Of a stretch of DNA of 64,000 bases, positions 25,501-34,023 are shown one piece after another; the stretch's first letter is position 1, and the number at the start of each line of letters is the position of its first letter. The notes under the pieces are model-generated. The model worked only from the letters and a program-made list of their open reading frames with translations. It was not told the DNA's origin and searched no databases. The DNA is from Sphaerisporangium viridialbum (GTDB lineage: Bacteria; Actinomycetota; Actinomycetes; Streptosporangiales; Streptosporangiaceae): positions 8,308,001 to 8,372,000 of the forward strand of contig NZ_CP187232.1 of NCBI RefSeq assembly GCF_049674955.1, given 5' to 3'. The translations under genes and the position numbers were made by a program.

Positions 25501-26347
25501 GGTCGGTGACGGCGGCGGCGATCTCCGGCCACAGGGGGCGCGGCAGGTCGTGGGCCATCCCGGGGAAGGTGATGAGCTTGGCGCCGGGGATCGCGTCCGC
25601 CGTGGCGACGCCGCCCGGCAGTCGCACGAGCGGGTCGGCCTCGCCGTGGATCACCAGAGCGGGCACCGACAGCTCCCTGAGGGCGGCGGTACGGTCGCCG
25701 GAGGCCAGGATCGCCGCGAACTGGCGTCCGAACCCGGCGGGATCGTAGGAGCGGTCGAAGCTCTGACCGGCGAGCCTGGTGATCCGTTCCTCGTCCATCG
25801 GGAAGCCGGGCGAGCCGAGGACCTTCCAGACCTCCACGGCGCGGCGGACGACCGCCTCCCGGTCGGGGGTCGAGCGCGACAGGAGCGCGGCCATCGCCTG
25901 CTCGGTCGGCGCCCCGATCTGGGGGCCGGGCGTGGACATGATGGAGGTGAGGCTGCGGGTCCTGGCCGGATGCCGGATGGCGAAGGTCTGGGCGATCATC
26001 CCGCCCATCGACACCCCGAGCACGTGGGCGCTCGGCAGGCCGAGCGTGTCCAGCAGCCCGGCCGCGTCGTCGGCCATGTCGCCGAGCAGGTACGGGACCG
26101 CCTGCGCGCCGTCGGAGGCCGCGCCGAGATCGGGCACGCCGGCCTCGTGGAGATGGGTCGAAAGGCCCACGTCCCGGTTGTCGAAGCGGACGACGTGGTG
26201 CCCGTGCCCGGCGAGCAGCTCGCAGAACTCCTCGTCCCAGTGGATCATCTGGGAGCCGAGCCCCATGATCAGCAGTAGCGGGCGCCCGCTCGGGGAGCCG
26301 AAGGAGTCGTACACGATCTCGATGCCGTTCGCCGTCACGCGGTTCAT
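25475..26347 (-). CDS. Alpha/beta hydrolase
   Basis: 290 aa. The catalytic triad is visible: nucleophile elbow GVSMGGMIA, Asp in VIHGEADPLVRL and His in PGMAHDLPRPLWPEI; the oxyanion region is MGLGSQMIHWDEEF. The pattern (DNRDVGLSTH, LHEAGVPDLG) is that of a large actinomycete group related to aclacinomycin methylesterase RdmC-like hydrolases; the substrate is unknown. ATG 26347 is preferred because the fold starts there. A perfect 8-bp inverted repeat sits just upstream of the start, suggesting repression. Confidence 0.87.
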   Translation of the reverse strand: MNRVTANGIEIVYDSFGSPSGRPLLLIMGLGSQMIHWDEEFCELLAGHGHHVVRFDNRDVGLSTHLHEAGVPDLGAASDGAQAVPYLLGDMADDAAGLLDTLGLPSAHVLGVSMGGMIAQTFAIRHPARTRSLTSIMSTPGPQIGAPTEQAMAALLSRSTPDREAVVRRAVEVWKVLGSPGFPMDEERITRLAGQSFDRSYDPAGFGRQFAAILASGDRTAALRELSVPALVIHGEADPLVRLPGGVATADAIPGAKLITFPGMAHDLPRPLWPEIAAAVTDLTERADRP

Positions 26348-26350
26348 GGG

Positions 26351-26369
26351 AACAGAATTCCATTCTGTT
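26351..26369. promoter_or_regulatory. Inverted repeat upstream of the alpha/beta hydrolase gene
   Basis: AACAGAAT-TCC-ATTCTGTT: perfect 8-bp arms with a 3-nt centre, beginning 4 nt upstream of the start codon. The form is typical of TetR/MarR operators. A/T-rich against its surroundings. Confidence 0.6.
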
Positions 26370-26410
26370 TTGGGTGACGACAAGCCCCGTCTTGTCCAGG
26401 AGCCGCACGG

Positions 26411-26444
26411 ACGGCGGCGGGCACCCCCGAGCGCCCGCCGCCGT
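26411..26444 (-). terminator. Hairpin terminator after the GH5 gene
   Basis: A perfect 12-bp G+C stem (26411-26422 with 26433-26444) and a 10-nt loop, 31 nt past the GH5 stop at 26476 on the minus strand. It separates the cellulase from the downstream hydrolase gene. Confidence 0.75.
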
Positions 26445-26475
26445 GCCGCTCAGGCGGCCGTCCGTCCCACGCCGG

Positions 26476-27978
26476 TCACTGGGTCGCCAGGTGGGCCTTG
26501 AAGCCCGCGCCGTAGTTCGTCGCGGTGCCGTTCCAGTCCGTGATCAGCGACGGGCCGCTGGAGCAGTCCCAGTTGTTCCAGGTCCACGCCAGGTACGAGA
26601 GTCCCTTCTGGTCGAGCCAGTTCATCAGGCCGTCGATGTACCCGTGGGCGCAGTCGTTCTCGCCGATCTCCCCGGCGACCAGGGGCACCTGGGCCGCGAC
26701 CGGGGCGAGCTGGCCGTCCCAGCAGCTCTGGCTTGAGCAGGTGTTGAAGTTGTACGAGTGCCAGGAGGCGGCGAGGTTGCCGGTCGCGTCGGCCGGCTTG
26801 TTCGCCAGCCAGCCGGTCAGGTCGTTGGAGTACGCGAGGCCGCCGAGCAGGATGACGTTCTGGGCTCCGGTGGCGCGCACGGTGTCCACCAGCGTCTGCA
26901 TGCCGGCCACCTGGTAGCCGATGCCCGGGCATGTGCCGCCGTTGCGCCAGCAGGTCCAGCCGGAGGCGGCGCTGCCCGTCGCCCGCTCCGGGTAGGGCTC
27001 GTTGAACAGGTCGAACACGATGGCGGTGTCACCCTTGAAGGTGTTCGCGACCGAGGTCCAGAAGCCGGGCGCGTACTGCGCGTCCGGCATGGGCTTCTGG
27101 CACGACGCGTGCACGTCGGCGCAGGCGGAGGACGTCCCGGTGTAGGTGCCGTAGCTCCAGTGCATCTCCACGATCGGGGTGATGCCGTGTGCCAGCAGCC
27201 TGGAGACGTAGCCCTTCACCTCGTTCTGGTACGTCGTCCCGCCGTACTGCGGCTGGACGTTGCTCGTGCCCAGCCAGCACTCCTCGTTGAGCGGGACGCG
27301 CACCGTCCTGATCTTCCAGGCGGCCATGGCGTTGATGGACGCGTCGTCCATCGGGCCGTTCCAGATGCCGTTGCCCTGGATGCACGCGAACTCGCCGCCC
27401 GACCGGTTTGCCCCGAGGAGCCGTACGGCCTGGCCGGAGGCGTTGACGATCTTGTTGCCCGACACGTGCAGCTTGGGCGCCGCGCCCGGCGGGACGGTGG
27501 GCGTGACCGTGGGCGTGGGGGTCGGGGTCACGGTAGGCGTGACCGACGGGGTCGGGGTCGCGGTGACCGACCCGGTGCAGGTCACCCCGTTGAGCTTGAA
27601 GGCCGAGGGCACCGGGTTGCTCGCGGTGAAGGTCCCGGTGAAGCCGATGCCGCCGGTGGTGGCGTTCGTGGCGAGGGCACCGTTGTACGACAGGCTCGTC
27701 GCCGTCACGTGCGCCCCCGACTGCGACCACGTGGCGTTCCAGCCGCTCCCGACCTTCTGGCCGGCGTCGGGGAAGTCGAACTCCAGCTTCCAGCTCGTCA
27801 GTGGGTCACCGAGGTTGGTGATGGCGACGTCGCTCTGGAAGCCTCCCGACCACTGGTTGACGACCTTGTAAGCGACCTTGCACCCGGCGGCGGCGTTCGC
27901 CGCGGACATGCTCACCGCGGCGACTCCGCCGGCGGCGACCAGCATGGCCGCCGCGAAGGTGGCGAGACTCCGTCTCAT
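26476..27978 (-). CDS. Secreted GH5 cellulase with N-terminal CBM2
   Basis: 500 aa: Sec signal (residues 1-30), CBM2 (~31-137; Cys near each end, aromatic residues in NQWSGGFQSDV and WNATWSQSGAHV), a Pro/Thr linker (~138-168) and a GH5 catalytic domain. Catalytic glutamates are visible in FDLFNEPYPE (acid/base) and VAGEIGENDC (nucleophile). The likely activity is endo-beta-1,4-glucanase on cellulose outside the cell. The start ATG 27978 follows GAAAGGAAG. No CebR-type box is visible upstream, unlike the GH6 gene near 54-56 kb. Confidence 0.93.
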   Translation of the reverse strand: MRRSLATFAAAMLVAAGGVAAVSMSAANAAAGCKVAYKVVNQWSGGFQSDVAITNLGDPLTSWKLEFDFPDAGQKVGSGWNATWSQSGAHVTATSLSYNGALATNATTGGIGFTGTFTASNPVPSAFKLNGVTCTGSVTATPTPSVTPTVTPTPTPTVTPTVPPGAAPKLHVSGNKIVNASGQAVRLLGANRSGGEFACIQGNGIWNGPMDDASINAMAAWKIRTVRVPLNEECWLGTSNVQPQYGGTTYQNEVKGYVSRLLAHGITPIVEMHWSYGTYTGTSSACADVHASCQKPMPDAQYAPGFWTSVANTFKGDTAIVFDLFNEPYPERATGSAASGWTCWRNGGTCPGIGYQVAGMQTLVDTVRATGAQNVILLGGLAYSNDLTGWLANKPADATGNLAASWHSYNFNTCSSQSCWDGQLAPVAAQVPLVAGEIGENDCAHGYIDGLMNWLDQKGLSYLAWTWNNWDCSSGPSLITDWNGTATNYGAGFKAHLATQ

Positions 27979-28241
27979 CGGACTTCCTTTCGGGAAACGA
28001 ACGGCCCTCGGCAGGAAATGGATTGCCGCTGGCGGAAGCGTCCCTGAAATTAACCGATTAAGTCATTGATCGCGAGGCGGCTCTCTTGCCGGGCGGCGTC
28101 ATGCCGTCAACCGTCATACACAGGTGGTTCACCGTGCGACTTTGCCGCGTCCCTTACCTGGGGAAACATTGTCACGAATGGGCGGGTGAACCGTTTAATG
28201 AAACCGGCCGCCGCCCGACGGACGATGAAATTTTCGCGTCT

Positions 28242-28901
28242 TCAGGACGCCACCGACCGGACGGCCTCGTCCACCGGGGTGTCGCCCTCGGCGAGCTCCA
28301 GGGTGCGCCCGCCGGTGCCGGGGGTGCCCAGGAGACCGGCGATCACGGCCGCGACGTCGTCACGGGTGACCTTCCCGCGCGGCACCGGCGGCTCCGCCAG
28401 CGTGACGAGGCCGGTGCCGGGGTCGTCGGTGAGCGCCCCCGGACGCAGCACCGTCCAGTCGAGGTCGCGCGCCCGCAGGTCGTCCTCCGCGTCGGACTTG
28501 GCCCTGATGTACGCCGCCCAGACGTCGTCGGTGCCCGGCTGCGGCGGCCGGTCCGCGCCCATCGCGGAGATCTGCACGAAGCGCCGCACGCCGGCCCGTT
28601 CGGCCGCCTCCGCCAGCAGCACGGCGGCGGCGCGGTCGACGGTGTCCTTGCGCGCCGCCCCGCTGCCCGGCCCGGCCCCGGCCGCGAACACGGCCGCGTC
28701 GGCGCCCCACAGGTGCTCGGCGACCTCCTCCACCCCGGCGGTCTCCAGGTCGCAGACGACCGCCTCGGCCCCGGCGTCCCGGACGTCCTGCTCGTGGGCG
28801 GGGTTGCGGATCAGGCCGACGGGCTCGTCACCCTGCTCCGCCAGCACCCGCTCAAGCCGAAGAGCGATCTTGCCGTGCCCACCCGCGATGACAACGCGCA
28901 T
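28242..28901 (-). CDS. NAD(P)-binding atypical short-chain dehydrogenase
   Basis: 219 aa. The N-terminal dinucleotide motif is VIAGGHGKIALRLERVL and the core reads FVQISAMGADRP, then AAYIRAKSDAEDDLRARDLDWTVLRPGAL, the pattern of atypical SDR/NmrA-like proteins where a Tyr-x-x-x-Lys (YIRAK) is retained. Reaction and substrate unknown. It lies 66 nt downstream of the luciferase-like gene on the same strand, possibly co-transcribed. The region between its stop and the GH5 start (27979-28241) holds no gene. Confidence 0.85.
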   Translation of the reverse strand: MRVVIAGGHGKIALRLERVLAEQGDEPVGLIRNPAHEQDVRDAGAEAVVCDLETAGVEEVAEHLWGADAAVFAAGAGPGSGAARKDTVDRAAAVLLAEAAERAGVRRFVQISAMGADRPPQPGTDDVWAAYIRAKSDAEDDLRARDLDWTVLRPGALTDDPGTGLVTLAEPPVPRGKVTRDDVAAVIAGLLGTPGTGGRTLELAEGDTPVDEAVRSVAS

Positions 28902-28967
28902 CAGAACTTCCTCCCCCTCGATCCTTGCGGGTCATCCTTCCGCATCCGGGCCGTGGACCGCGGTGGC

Positions 28968-29990
28968 TCAGCACGATGCCCGTACGAGGGGCAGCACCTC
29001 GGCGCCGAGCCTGGCGATGTTGCGGTGGGTGAGGGCGGGGTCGCCGGCGCCCTCGACCATGAGGATCAGGTGGCGGATGCCCGTGCGCTTGATGGTGGCG
29101 AGCATCGTGTCGGCGCAGTGGCCGGGCGAGCCGACGGGGTGCAGGCGGCACAGGAGGTCGGCGTAGTCGTCGGCGTCTCTGGGGAGGTACGTGCGGTCGT
29201 CCACCGTCCGGTAGCCGGCGAGACCCGGCGCGAGCCACCGCGGCAGCGACTCCTTCATGGCCGCGACCGCCTCGGAGGTCGTGTCCGCGACGTACGCGAT
29301 GCCCGCCGCAACGTGCGGTATCTCCGTCAGGTCGTGACCGTGCGCGATGGCCGTGCCGGCGTAGCTCTCCATCAGCGCGGCCTTGTCCGGGTCGCCGATG
29401 TGCATGCCGAGCAGCATGGGCAGGCCCCGGGCGGCGGCCACCTGGACGGTGCCCGGCGAGGTCGAGGCGACCGTCGGCCGCATCGGCCTTCCCGGACGGG
29501 GCACCATCTCTACCTCCCTGAACCTGAAGGTGGCCCCCTTGGCCGAGACGCGGTCGCGCGTCAGGGCGGCGATCAGCAGGTCGAGGCTCTCGACGAAGCC
29601 GTTCTCGAAACGGTCGAGCCCGGTGCCGAACACCTCCAGCTCGACCCACGGCCCGCCGCGCCCGACGCCGAGGCGGAACCGGCCGCCGGAGACCTGGTCG
29701 AGAAGCGCGGCTTGCTCGGCCAGCGCTACGGGGTGCATCGTCGACAGCACGCTCACGGCCGTGCCGACCATGATGCTCCGCGTGCGGCCGAGCACGTACG
29801 CGGCGAGCGTCGTGGCCGAGGGGCACAGTCCGTACGACCTGAAGTGGTGCTCGGCGATCCACACGTCGTCGAACCCCGCCCGCTCGGCCGCCACCGCCGC
29901 GTCCACGGCGGCGCCGAGCGCCTCACCGTGGCCGAGCCCCGGAAACCCCGCGACCGGCAGGAACACCCCGATGCGCAACTCGTCTGCCAC
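28968..29990 (-). CDS. LLM-class flavin-dependent oxidoreductase
   Basis: 340 aa, bacterial-luciferase-like TIM barrel: GFDDVWIAEHHF near the N-terminus, LLDQVSGGRFRLGVGRGG and a central LGMHIGDP. The family uses FMN or F420; actinomycete members are often F420-dependent, but that cannot be decided here. I start it at GTG 29990 (VADELRIGVFLPV), where the first strand begins; an ATG at 30032 would add 14 unrelated residues and has no ribosome site. Likely in one unit with the SDR gene downstream. Confidence 0.85.
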   Translation of the reverse strand: MADELRIGVFLPVAGFPGLGHGEALGAAVDAAVAAERAGFDDVWIAEHHFRSYGLCPSATTLAAYVLGRTRSIMVGTAVSVLSTMHPVALAEQAALLDQVSGGRFRLGVGRGGPWVELEVFGTGLDRFENGFVESLDLLIAALTRDRVSAKGATFRFREVEMVPRPGRPMRPTVASTSPGTVQVAAARGLPMLLGMHIGDPDKAALMESYAGTAIAHGHDLTEIPHVAAGIAYVADTTSEAVAAMKESLPRWLAPGLAGYRTVDDRTYLPRDADDYADLLCRLHPVGSPGHCADTMLATIKRTGIRHLILMVEGAGDPALTHRNIARLGAEVLPLVRASC

Positions 29991-30065
29991 GGATCCAACT
30001 CTGCCAGCAGGCGCCGTCCCTGACCGGCTCATACGGGCGAGCCGGACCAGGTGGCGAGCCGGAAG

Positions 30066-30470
30066 TCACCCGGCCTGGTCGCCCGGCGGCATGGAGCGGC
30101 TCTGGCCGTGGGCGGTCTTCCGCCGCCCGACGCCGGTGGCGTGCTCCGGCGTCGAGGTGCCGTAGGGACGTCCGGACGGGCCCTCGACGCCGCCCTTCCT
30201 GCGGCCGGCCTCCTCTTCGCGTTGCGCGATCTTCTCCGCCCGGGCGCTCGTGCTCGTGCCGACGCCCAGAGGCGACCTGGCCCTGGTGTCGGTCGAGCTC
30301 ACGCCGTGCTCCTCCACCTCCGTGACCACGCGCGGAGGCCGCCTGTCCCCTATCGGCGGGCTCGCGAACGCGCGGTCGCCGGCCATGACGACCTCTTGGT
30401 GGACCTTGGCGCGGAGCTCCTCCAGGCCGGCCCTCTTGCCCGGGGCTCCGGGCTCCCGCGGATCGATCAT
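30066..30470 (-). CDS. Small hypothetical protein, basic and low-complexity
   Basis: 134 aa, not recognised. It is rich in Arg, Gly, Ser and Pro, has no membrane segment or signal, and the N-terminus (EPGAPGKRAGLEELRAKVHQEV) may form a helix. The ATG at 30470 is a reasonable start. It lies 82 nt downstream of hypE, so it may be the last, non-conserved member of the hydrogenase transcript or an independent gene. Codon use is GC3-rich, supporting coding. Confidence 0.45.
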   Translation of the reverse strand: MIDPREPGAPGKRAGLEELRAKVHQEVVMAGDRAFASPPIGDRRPPRVVTEVEEHGVSSTDTRARSPLGVGTSTSARAEKIAQREEEAGRRKGGVEGPSGRPYGTSTPEHATGVGRRKTAHGQSRSMPPGDQAG

Positions 30471-30494
30471 GACAGCACCCCCGTCGCGTGGCGT

Positions 30495-30519
30495 TCCCGC
30501 CGGCGGGCGCCGGGCGGGA
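30495..30519. terminator. Candidate hairpin after hypE
   Basis: TCCCGCCGGCG is followed closely by CGCCGGGCGGGA; the arms pair with one bulged G. It lies ~35 nt past the hypE stop and may end the hydrogenase transcript. G+C-rich DNA makes chance pairing possible. Confidence 0.3.
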
Positions 30520-30552
30520 CCTTCCCCCACAGGGTTCGTACCCCGGGCGGTC

Positions 30553-31620
30553 TCAGCAGATACGCGGCAGCGGATCGCCGACGAGCACGTCGACGATGCG
30601 GGTGCCGCCGAAGGCGGTCCTGAGCAGGACGAGCCCCGGCGGATCCTCGGCGATCCGCCCGACGACGGCCGCACCCGCGCCCAGCGGGTGCGCCCGCAGG
30701 GCGTCCAGCGCCGCCCCGGCGGACCGCTGGTCCACGACGGCGACCATGCGGCCCTCGCAGGCGACGTAGAGCGGGTCGATGCCGAGCAGCTCGCAGGCCC
30801 CGCGCACGCCGGGCCGTACCGGGATCGCGTCCTCGTCCAGGACGACCGCCACGCCGGAGGACTCCGCGACCTCGTTGAGCACCGTCGCCACGCCGCCCCG
30901 GGTGGCGTCCCGCAGGCAGCGCACCCGCCCGCCGTCGCACGCGTCCAGCAGCCGCGCGGTCAGGCCGTTGAGCGGCGCGGTGTCGGAGACGAGGTCGGCG
31001 GCCTCGATGTCGAGCCCTCCCCGGGCGAGCATGACCGTGACGCCGTGCTCACCGATCGGCCCGGACACGATGATCGCGTCACCGGGCTCGGCGGCGGACG
31101 CGCTCAGCCGGACCGCAGGGTCCACCACCCCCACACCCGCCGTGGTGATGTAGCAGCCGTCGGCCTTCCCGCGCTGCACGACCTTGGTGTCCCCGGTGAC
31201 CACGGCCACGCCCGCCTCCCGCGCCGCCGCCGCCATGCTCTCGGTGATCCGGCGCAGGTCGGCGACGGGGAACCCCTCTTCGAGGATGAACGCGGCCGAC
31301 AGGTGAGCCGGGCGCGCCCCGCACATCGCGAGGTCGTTGACCGTGCCGTTGACGGCCAGGTCGCCGATGTCGCCGCCGGGGAAGAACAGCGGCGTGACCA
31401 CGTAGGAGTCGGTCGTGAACGCGAGCCCTCCGTCGACCGCCCCGTCCGCCAGGGGCTCCAGCAGCGGGTTGCGGAAGGACTCAAGGAACACCGCCTCGAT
31501 CAGGGTGCGGGTCGCCTTGCCTCCCGCGCCGTGGGCGAGGGTGATGAGCTCGTCCCGGACGCGCGGCTTCCGGCGGCGGACCCGCTCGATCCGCTCCAGC
31601 ACCTGTTCCTCGGAGCTCAC
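30553..31620 (-). CDS. hypE: Hydrogenase maturation protein HypE
   Basis: 355 aa. HypE dehydrates carbamoyl-thiocarboxamide on its C-terminal Cys to thiocyanate and passes CN to iron on HypC-HypD. The C-terminus is exactly PRIC, the CN-carrying Cys. ATP-site features of the AIR-synthase fold are visible (LAHGAGGKATRTLI, FTTDSYVVTPLFFPGGDIG, TGDTKVVQRG). The GTG start overlaps the hypD stop by 4 nt. HypE needs HypF to carbamoylate the Cys, and hypF is not in the window. Confidence 0.96.
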   Translation of the reverse strand: MSSEEQVLERIERVRRRKPRVRDELITLAHGAGGKATRTLIEAVFLESFRNPLLEPLADGAVDGGLAFTTDSYVVTPLFFPGGDIGDLAVNGTVNDLAMCGARPAHLSAAFILEEGFPVADLRRITESMAAAAREAGVAVVTGDTKVVQRGKADGCYITTAGVGVVDPAVRLSASAAEPGDAIIVSGPIGEHGVTVMLARGGLDIEAADLVSDTAPLNGLTARLLDACDGGRVRCLRDATRGGVATVLNEVAESSGVAVVLDEDAIPVRPGVRGACELLGIDPLYVACEGRMVAVVDQRSAGAALDALRAHPLGAGAAVVGRIAEDPPGLVLLRTAFGGTRIVDVLVGDPLPRIC

Positions 31621-32744
31621 GTGCGCGTCGCCTCCTTGACCCGGTCACGCGAGAACCGGCCGAAGTTGTAGTAGGCCGCGCACGCGCCCTCGGAGGACAC
31701 CATGCAGGTGCCGATCGGCGTCTCCGGAGTGCAGGCCGTTCCGAACACCTTGCACTCCCAGGGCTTGAGCACGCCTTTGAGCACCTCACCGCACTGGCAC
31801 GCCTTCGGGTCCGCCACGCGTCCGCCCGGGATCTCGAAGATCCGTTCCGCGTCGAAGGCGGCGTACGCCTCGCGCACGCGCAGCGCCGAGTCGGAGATGA
31901 ACCCGAGCCCGCGCCATTCGAAGTGCGGGCGCAGCTCCATCACCTCGTTGATCACGGCCAGCGCCTTGAGGTTGCCGTCCCACGGGACCACCCGGGCGTA
32001 CTGGTTCTCCACGTCCGCCCGGCCCTCGGAGAGCTGGACGAGGTTCTGGTAGACCGACTGCAGCACGTCGAGCGGCTCGAACCCGGCGACCACCAGTGGC
32101 TTCCCGTAGTCGCGGGCGATGAAGTCGTACGGCCGGCAGCCGATGACCGTCGACACATGACCTGGCCCGATGAACCCGTCGAGCCGCAGGTCGGGAGAGT
32201 CCAGGATCGCCTTGATGGCGGGGATGATCGTCACGTGGTTGCAGAAGACCGAGAAGTTGCCGATCCCCTCGGCGGCGGCCCGCAGGACCGTCATCGCCGT
32301 CGAGGGGGCCGTGGTCTCGAACCCGATGGCCATGAAGACGACCTGCTTGCCGGGGTTCTCCCGGGCGATCTTCAGGGCGTCCAGCGGCGAGTAGACCATC
32401 CGGATGTCGGCGCCCCTGGCCATGGCGTCCAGGAACGACCCCCGGCCGCCCGGCACCCGCATCATGTCGCCGAACGACGTCATGATCACGTCAGGCCGCT
32501 CCGCGATGTGGATGGCGTCGTCGACCCTTCCCATCGGAATGACGCAGACGGGGCAGCCGGGCCCGTGCACCAGCGTGACCGCGGCCGGCAGGTGGTCCTC
32601 CAGCCCGTGCTTGTAGATGGTGTGGGTGTGTCCCCCGCAGACCTCCATGAACTTGTAGGCACGGCCCGGCTCGCACAGCGCGGCGACGCGGGCGGCGAGC
32701 GCCCGTGCCTTGTCGGCGTCGCGATACTCGTCGACGAAGCGCAT
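31617..32744 (-). CDS. hypD: Hydrogenase maturation protein HypD
   Basis: 375 aa. HypD, with HypC, is the scaffold on which Fe(CN)2CO is built. Signature motifs are MEVCGGHTHTIYKHG, VHGPGCPVCVIP and the C-terminal Cys set that binds a [4Fe-4S] cluster (ACQCGEVLKG, WECKVFGTACTPETPIGTCMVS, SEGACAAYYNF). It lies 6 nt after hypC and overlaps hypE, within the operon. Confidence 0.97.
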   Translation of the reverse strand: MRFVDEYRDADKARALAARVAALCEPGRAYKFMEVCGGHTHTIYKHGLEDHLPAAVTLVHGPGCPVCVIPMGRVDDAIHIAERPDVIMTSFGDMMRVPGGRGSFLDAMARGADIRMVYSPLDALKIARENPGKQVVFMAIGFETTAPSTAMTVLRAAAEGIGNFSVFCNHVTIIPAIKAILDSPDLRLDGFIGPGHVSTVIGCRPYDFIARDYGKPLVVAGFEPLDVLQSVYQNLVQLSEGRADVENQYARVVPWDGNLKALAVINEVMELRPHFEWRGLGFISDSALRVREAYAAFDAERIFEIPGGRVADPKACQCGEVLKGVLKPWECKVFGTACTPETPIGTCMVSSEGACAAYYNFGRFSRDRVKEATRT

Positions 32745-32750
32745 CCGACG

Positions 32751-33029
32751 TCACCCCTGTTCGATCATGGAGTCGCGCAGCGCGGCGATCTCGTCCTCGT
32801 ACGCCTGGCCGATGCTCTCGAGGAAGTCCATGGCCGACTTGGCCTCGGCTTCGTCGATCTTCGACAGGGCGAATCCGACGTGGATGAGGATCCAGTCACC
32901 AGGGGCGAGAGCCTCGCCCTCCAGCAGGCCGATGTTGATGGCGCGCCGGACGCCGCACACATCGACTTTCGCGAGATCAGGACGATCCGACAGGATCTCC
33001 ACGATCTCCCCGGGAATCCCCAGGCACAT
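32751..33029 (-). CDS. hypC: Hydrogenase maturation chaperone HypC
   Basis: 92 aa, N-terminus MCLGIPGEIVEI with the essential Cys2 after Met removal. HypC carries the iron centre from HypD to the large subunit. The start ATG 33029 lies inside the 3' end of hypA, an overlap of 53 nt. A second HypC-like gene is at 41100-41333. Confidence 0.95.
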   Translation of the reverse strand: MCLGIPGEIVEILSDRPDLAKVDVCGVRRAINIGLLEGEALAPGDWILIHVGFALSKIDEAEAKSAMDFLESIGQAYEDEIAALRDSMIEQG

Positions 33030-33369
33030 GGGTCGCCTCCGCGAGCTGGATGGATTCGAGGACGAGGTCGTCGCCGCCCTCGGTGTCGACGTCGGTGGCC
33101 CCGCAGGCGGGGCAGACCGCGTAGGGGTCCACCGAGGTGGCCGTGTTCCCGCAGGCCCGGCAGGTGAGCCGGACGGGCAGGGTGACCAGGTCGAGACGGG
33201 CGCCCTCGGCCACCGTTCCCTCGGCCACCAGGGCCCAAGCGTCGTTGATCGAGGGCTCGGCGACGCGCAGCAGCGCCCCCACCTGCACCCGCGCCCGGCG
33301 TATCCGCCGACCGTCGGCCCTGCCCTCCACCGCGGCGAGGATCGACTCCGCGATCCCGTATTCATGCAT
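32977..33369 (-). CDS. hypA: Hydrogenase nickel-insertion protein HypA
   Basis: 130 aa. It has the N-terminal Ni-binding MHEYGIAESI (His2) and the zinc-ribbon CRACGN...CPACGA. HypA delivers nickel to the large subunit, normally with the GTPase HypB. The last ~20 residues (EATHVPGDSRGDRGD) run over the start of hypC in another frame and do not look like HypA, as if a deletion joined the two genes. The upstream gap to the 34-aa peptide gene is 55 nt. Confidence 0.93.
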   Translation of the reverse strand: MHEYGIAESILAAVEGRADGRRIRRARVQVGALLRVAEPSINDAWALVAEGTVAEGARLDLVTLPVRLTCRACGNTATSVDPYAVCPACGATDVDTEGGDDLVLESIQLAEATHVPGDSRGDRGDPVGSS

Positions 33370-33424
33370 GACTACCTCACCTCATCTCTTTCGGTTATCA
33401 CTGGTCTCTACGCCACGATCAACG

Positions 33425-33529
33425 TCACATCTGCCTGATCTGCATGTAGCGCTTGATGTCGGGAATCGATTGGTAGACCAGCACACCGACCGCCACCAGC
33501 GCCGCGAGCGTCATCAGCCGTTTGATCAT
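33425..33529 (-). CDS. 34-aa single-helix membrane peptide (DUF6893-like)
   Basis: An ATG at 33529 with AGGAGG upstream opens a 34-codon frame: a basic start (MIKRLM), one hydrophobic helix (TLAALVAVGVLVYQSI) and a charged end (PDIKRYMQIRQM). Its ATG overlaps the stop of the maturation protease gene by 4 nt, so it is coupled to it. Small proteins of this kind occur in group 1h hydrogenase operons of actinomycetes (DUF6893 family, from memory). Role unknown; membrane attachment of the complex is one possibility. Confidence 0.8.
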   Translation of the reverse strand: MIKRLMTLAALVAVGVLVYQSIPDIKRYMQIRQM

Positions 33530-34023
33530 GTCCGTTCCTCCTGTCGGCCCGCGGCGGCGGGCGCCGCCGCGATCTGTTCCTGGATGAGTTCGAGAACCAG
33601 GTCGGCGGCCCTCGGCACCGCGTCCGCGACCGGCGGGCTCAGCTCCATGCCGGGCGACACGTCCTGCGGCTCGCAGCCCACGAGCAGCACCTGTCCGGTG
33701 CCGCCCAGCGTGTCCGCCAGCGCCAGCACCGCGTCGGGGGTCATGTCGTGGGCGTCGACGAAGGTGCCAGGGTCCTCGCCGGCGGTCGGCCGCAGGACGT
33801 ACAGCGTGCCGGGCGGGCCTCCGCGGGAGACCGCGTCGACCAGGATCGTGCGGTCGTGGCCCCCGCCGGTGAGCTCGTAGGCCAGATGGACGCCGCGGAT
33901 GCCGAAGTCGGTCGCCAGGACCCCTTCCGGGAGGTCCCTCTTGGCGAGGAACCTCGCCACCGCGACACCGAAGCCGTCGTCGCCGAGGAAGATGTTGCCC
34001 ACGCCCGCCACGAGGATCTTCAT
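33526..34023 (-). CDS. Hydrogenase maturation endopeptidase (HyaD/HycI family)
   Basis: 165 aa, start ATG 34023. This protease removes the C-terminal extension of the large subunit after nickel insertion. Motifs are VAGVGNIFLGDDGFGVAVAR (Ni-sensing Asp/Glu region) with DFGIRGVHLAYEL and ILVDAVSRGGPPGTL. The substrate must be HhyL encoded in the same operon, which ends 21 residues after the conserved CGVH. Coupled by 4-nt overlaps on both sides. Confidence 0.92.
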   Translation of the reverse strand: MKILVAGVGNIFLGDDGFGVAVARFLAKRDLPEGVLATDFGIRGVHLAYELTGGGHDRTILVDAVSRGGPPGTLYVLRPTAGEDPGTFVDAHDMTPDAVLALADTLGGTGQVLLVGCEPQDVSPGMELSPPVADAVPRAADLVLELIQEQIAAAPAAAGRQEERT

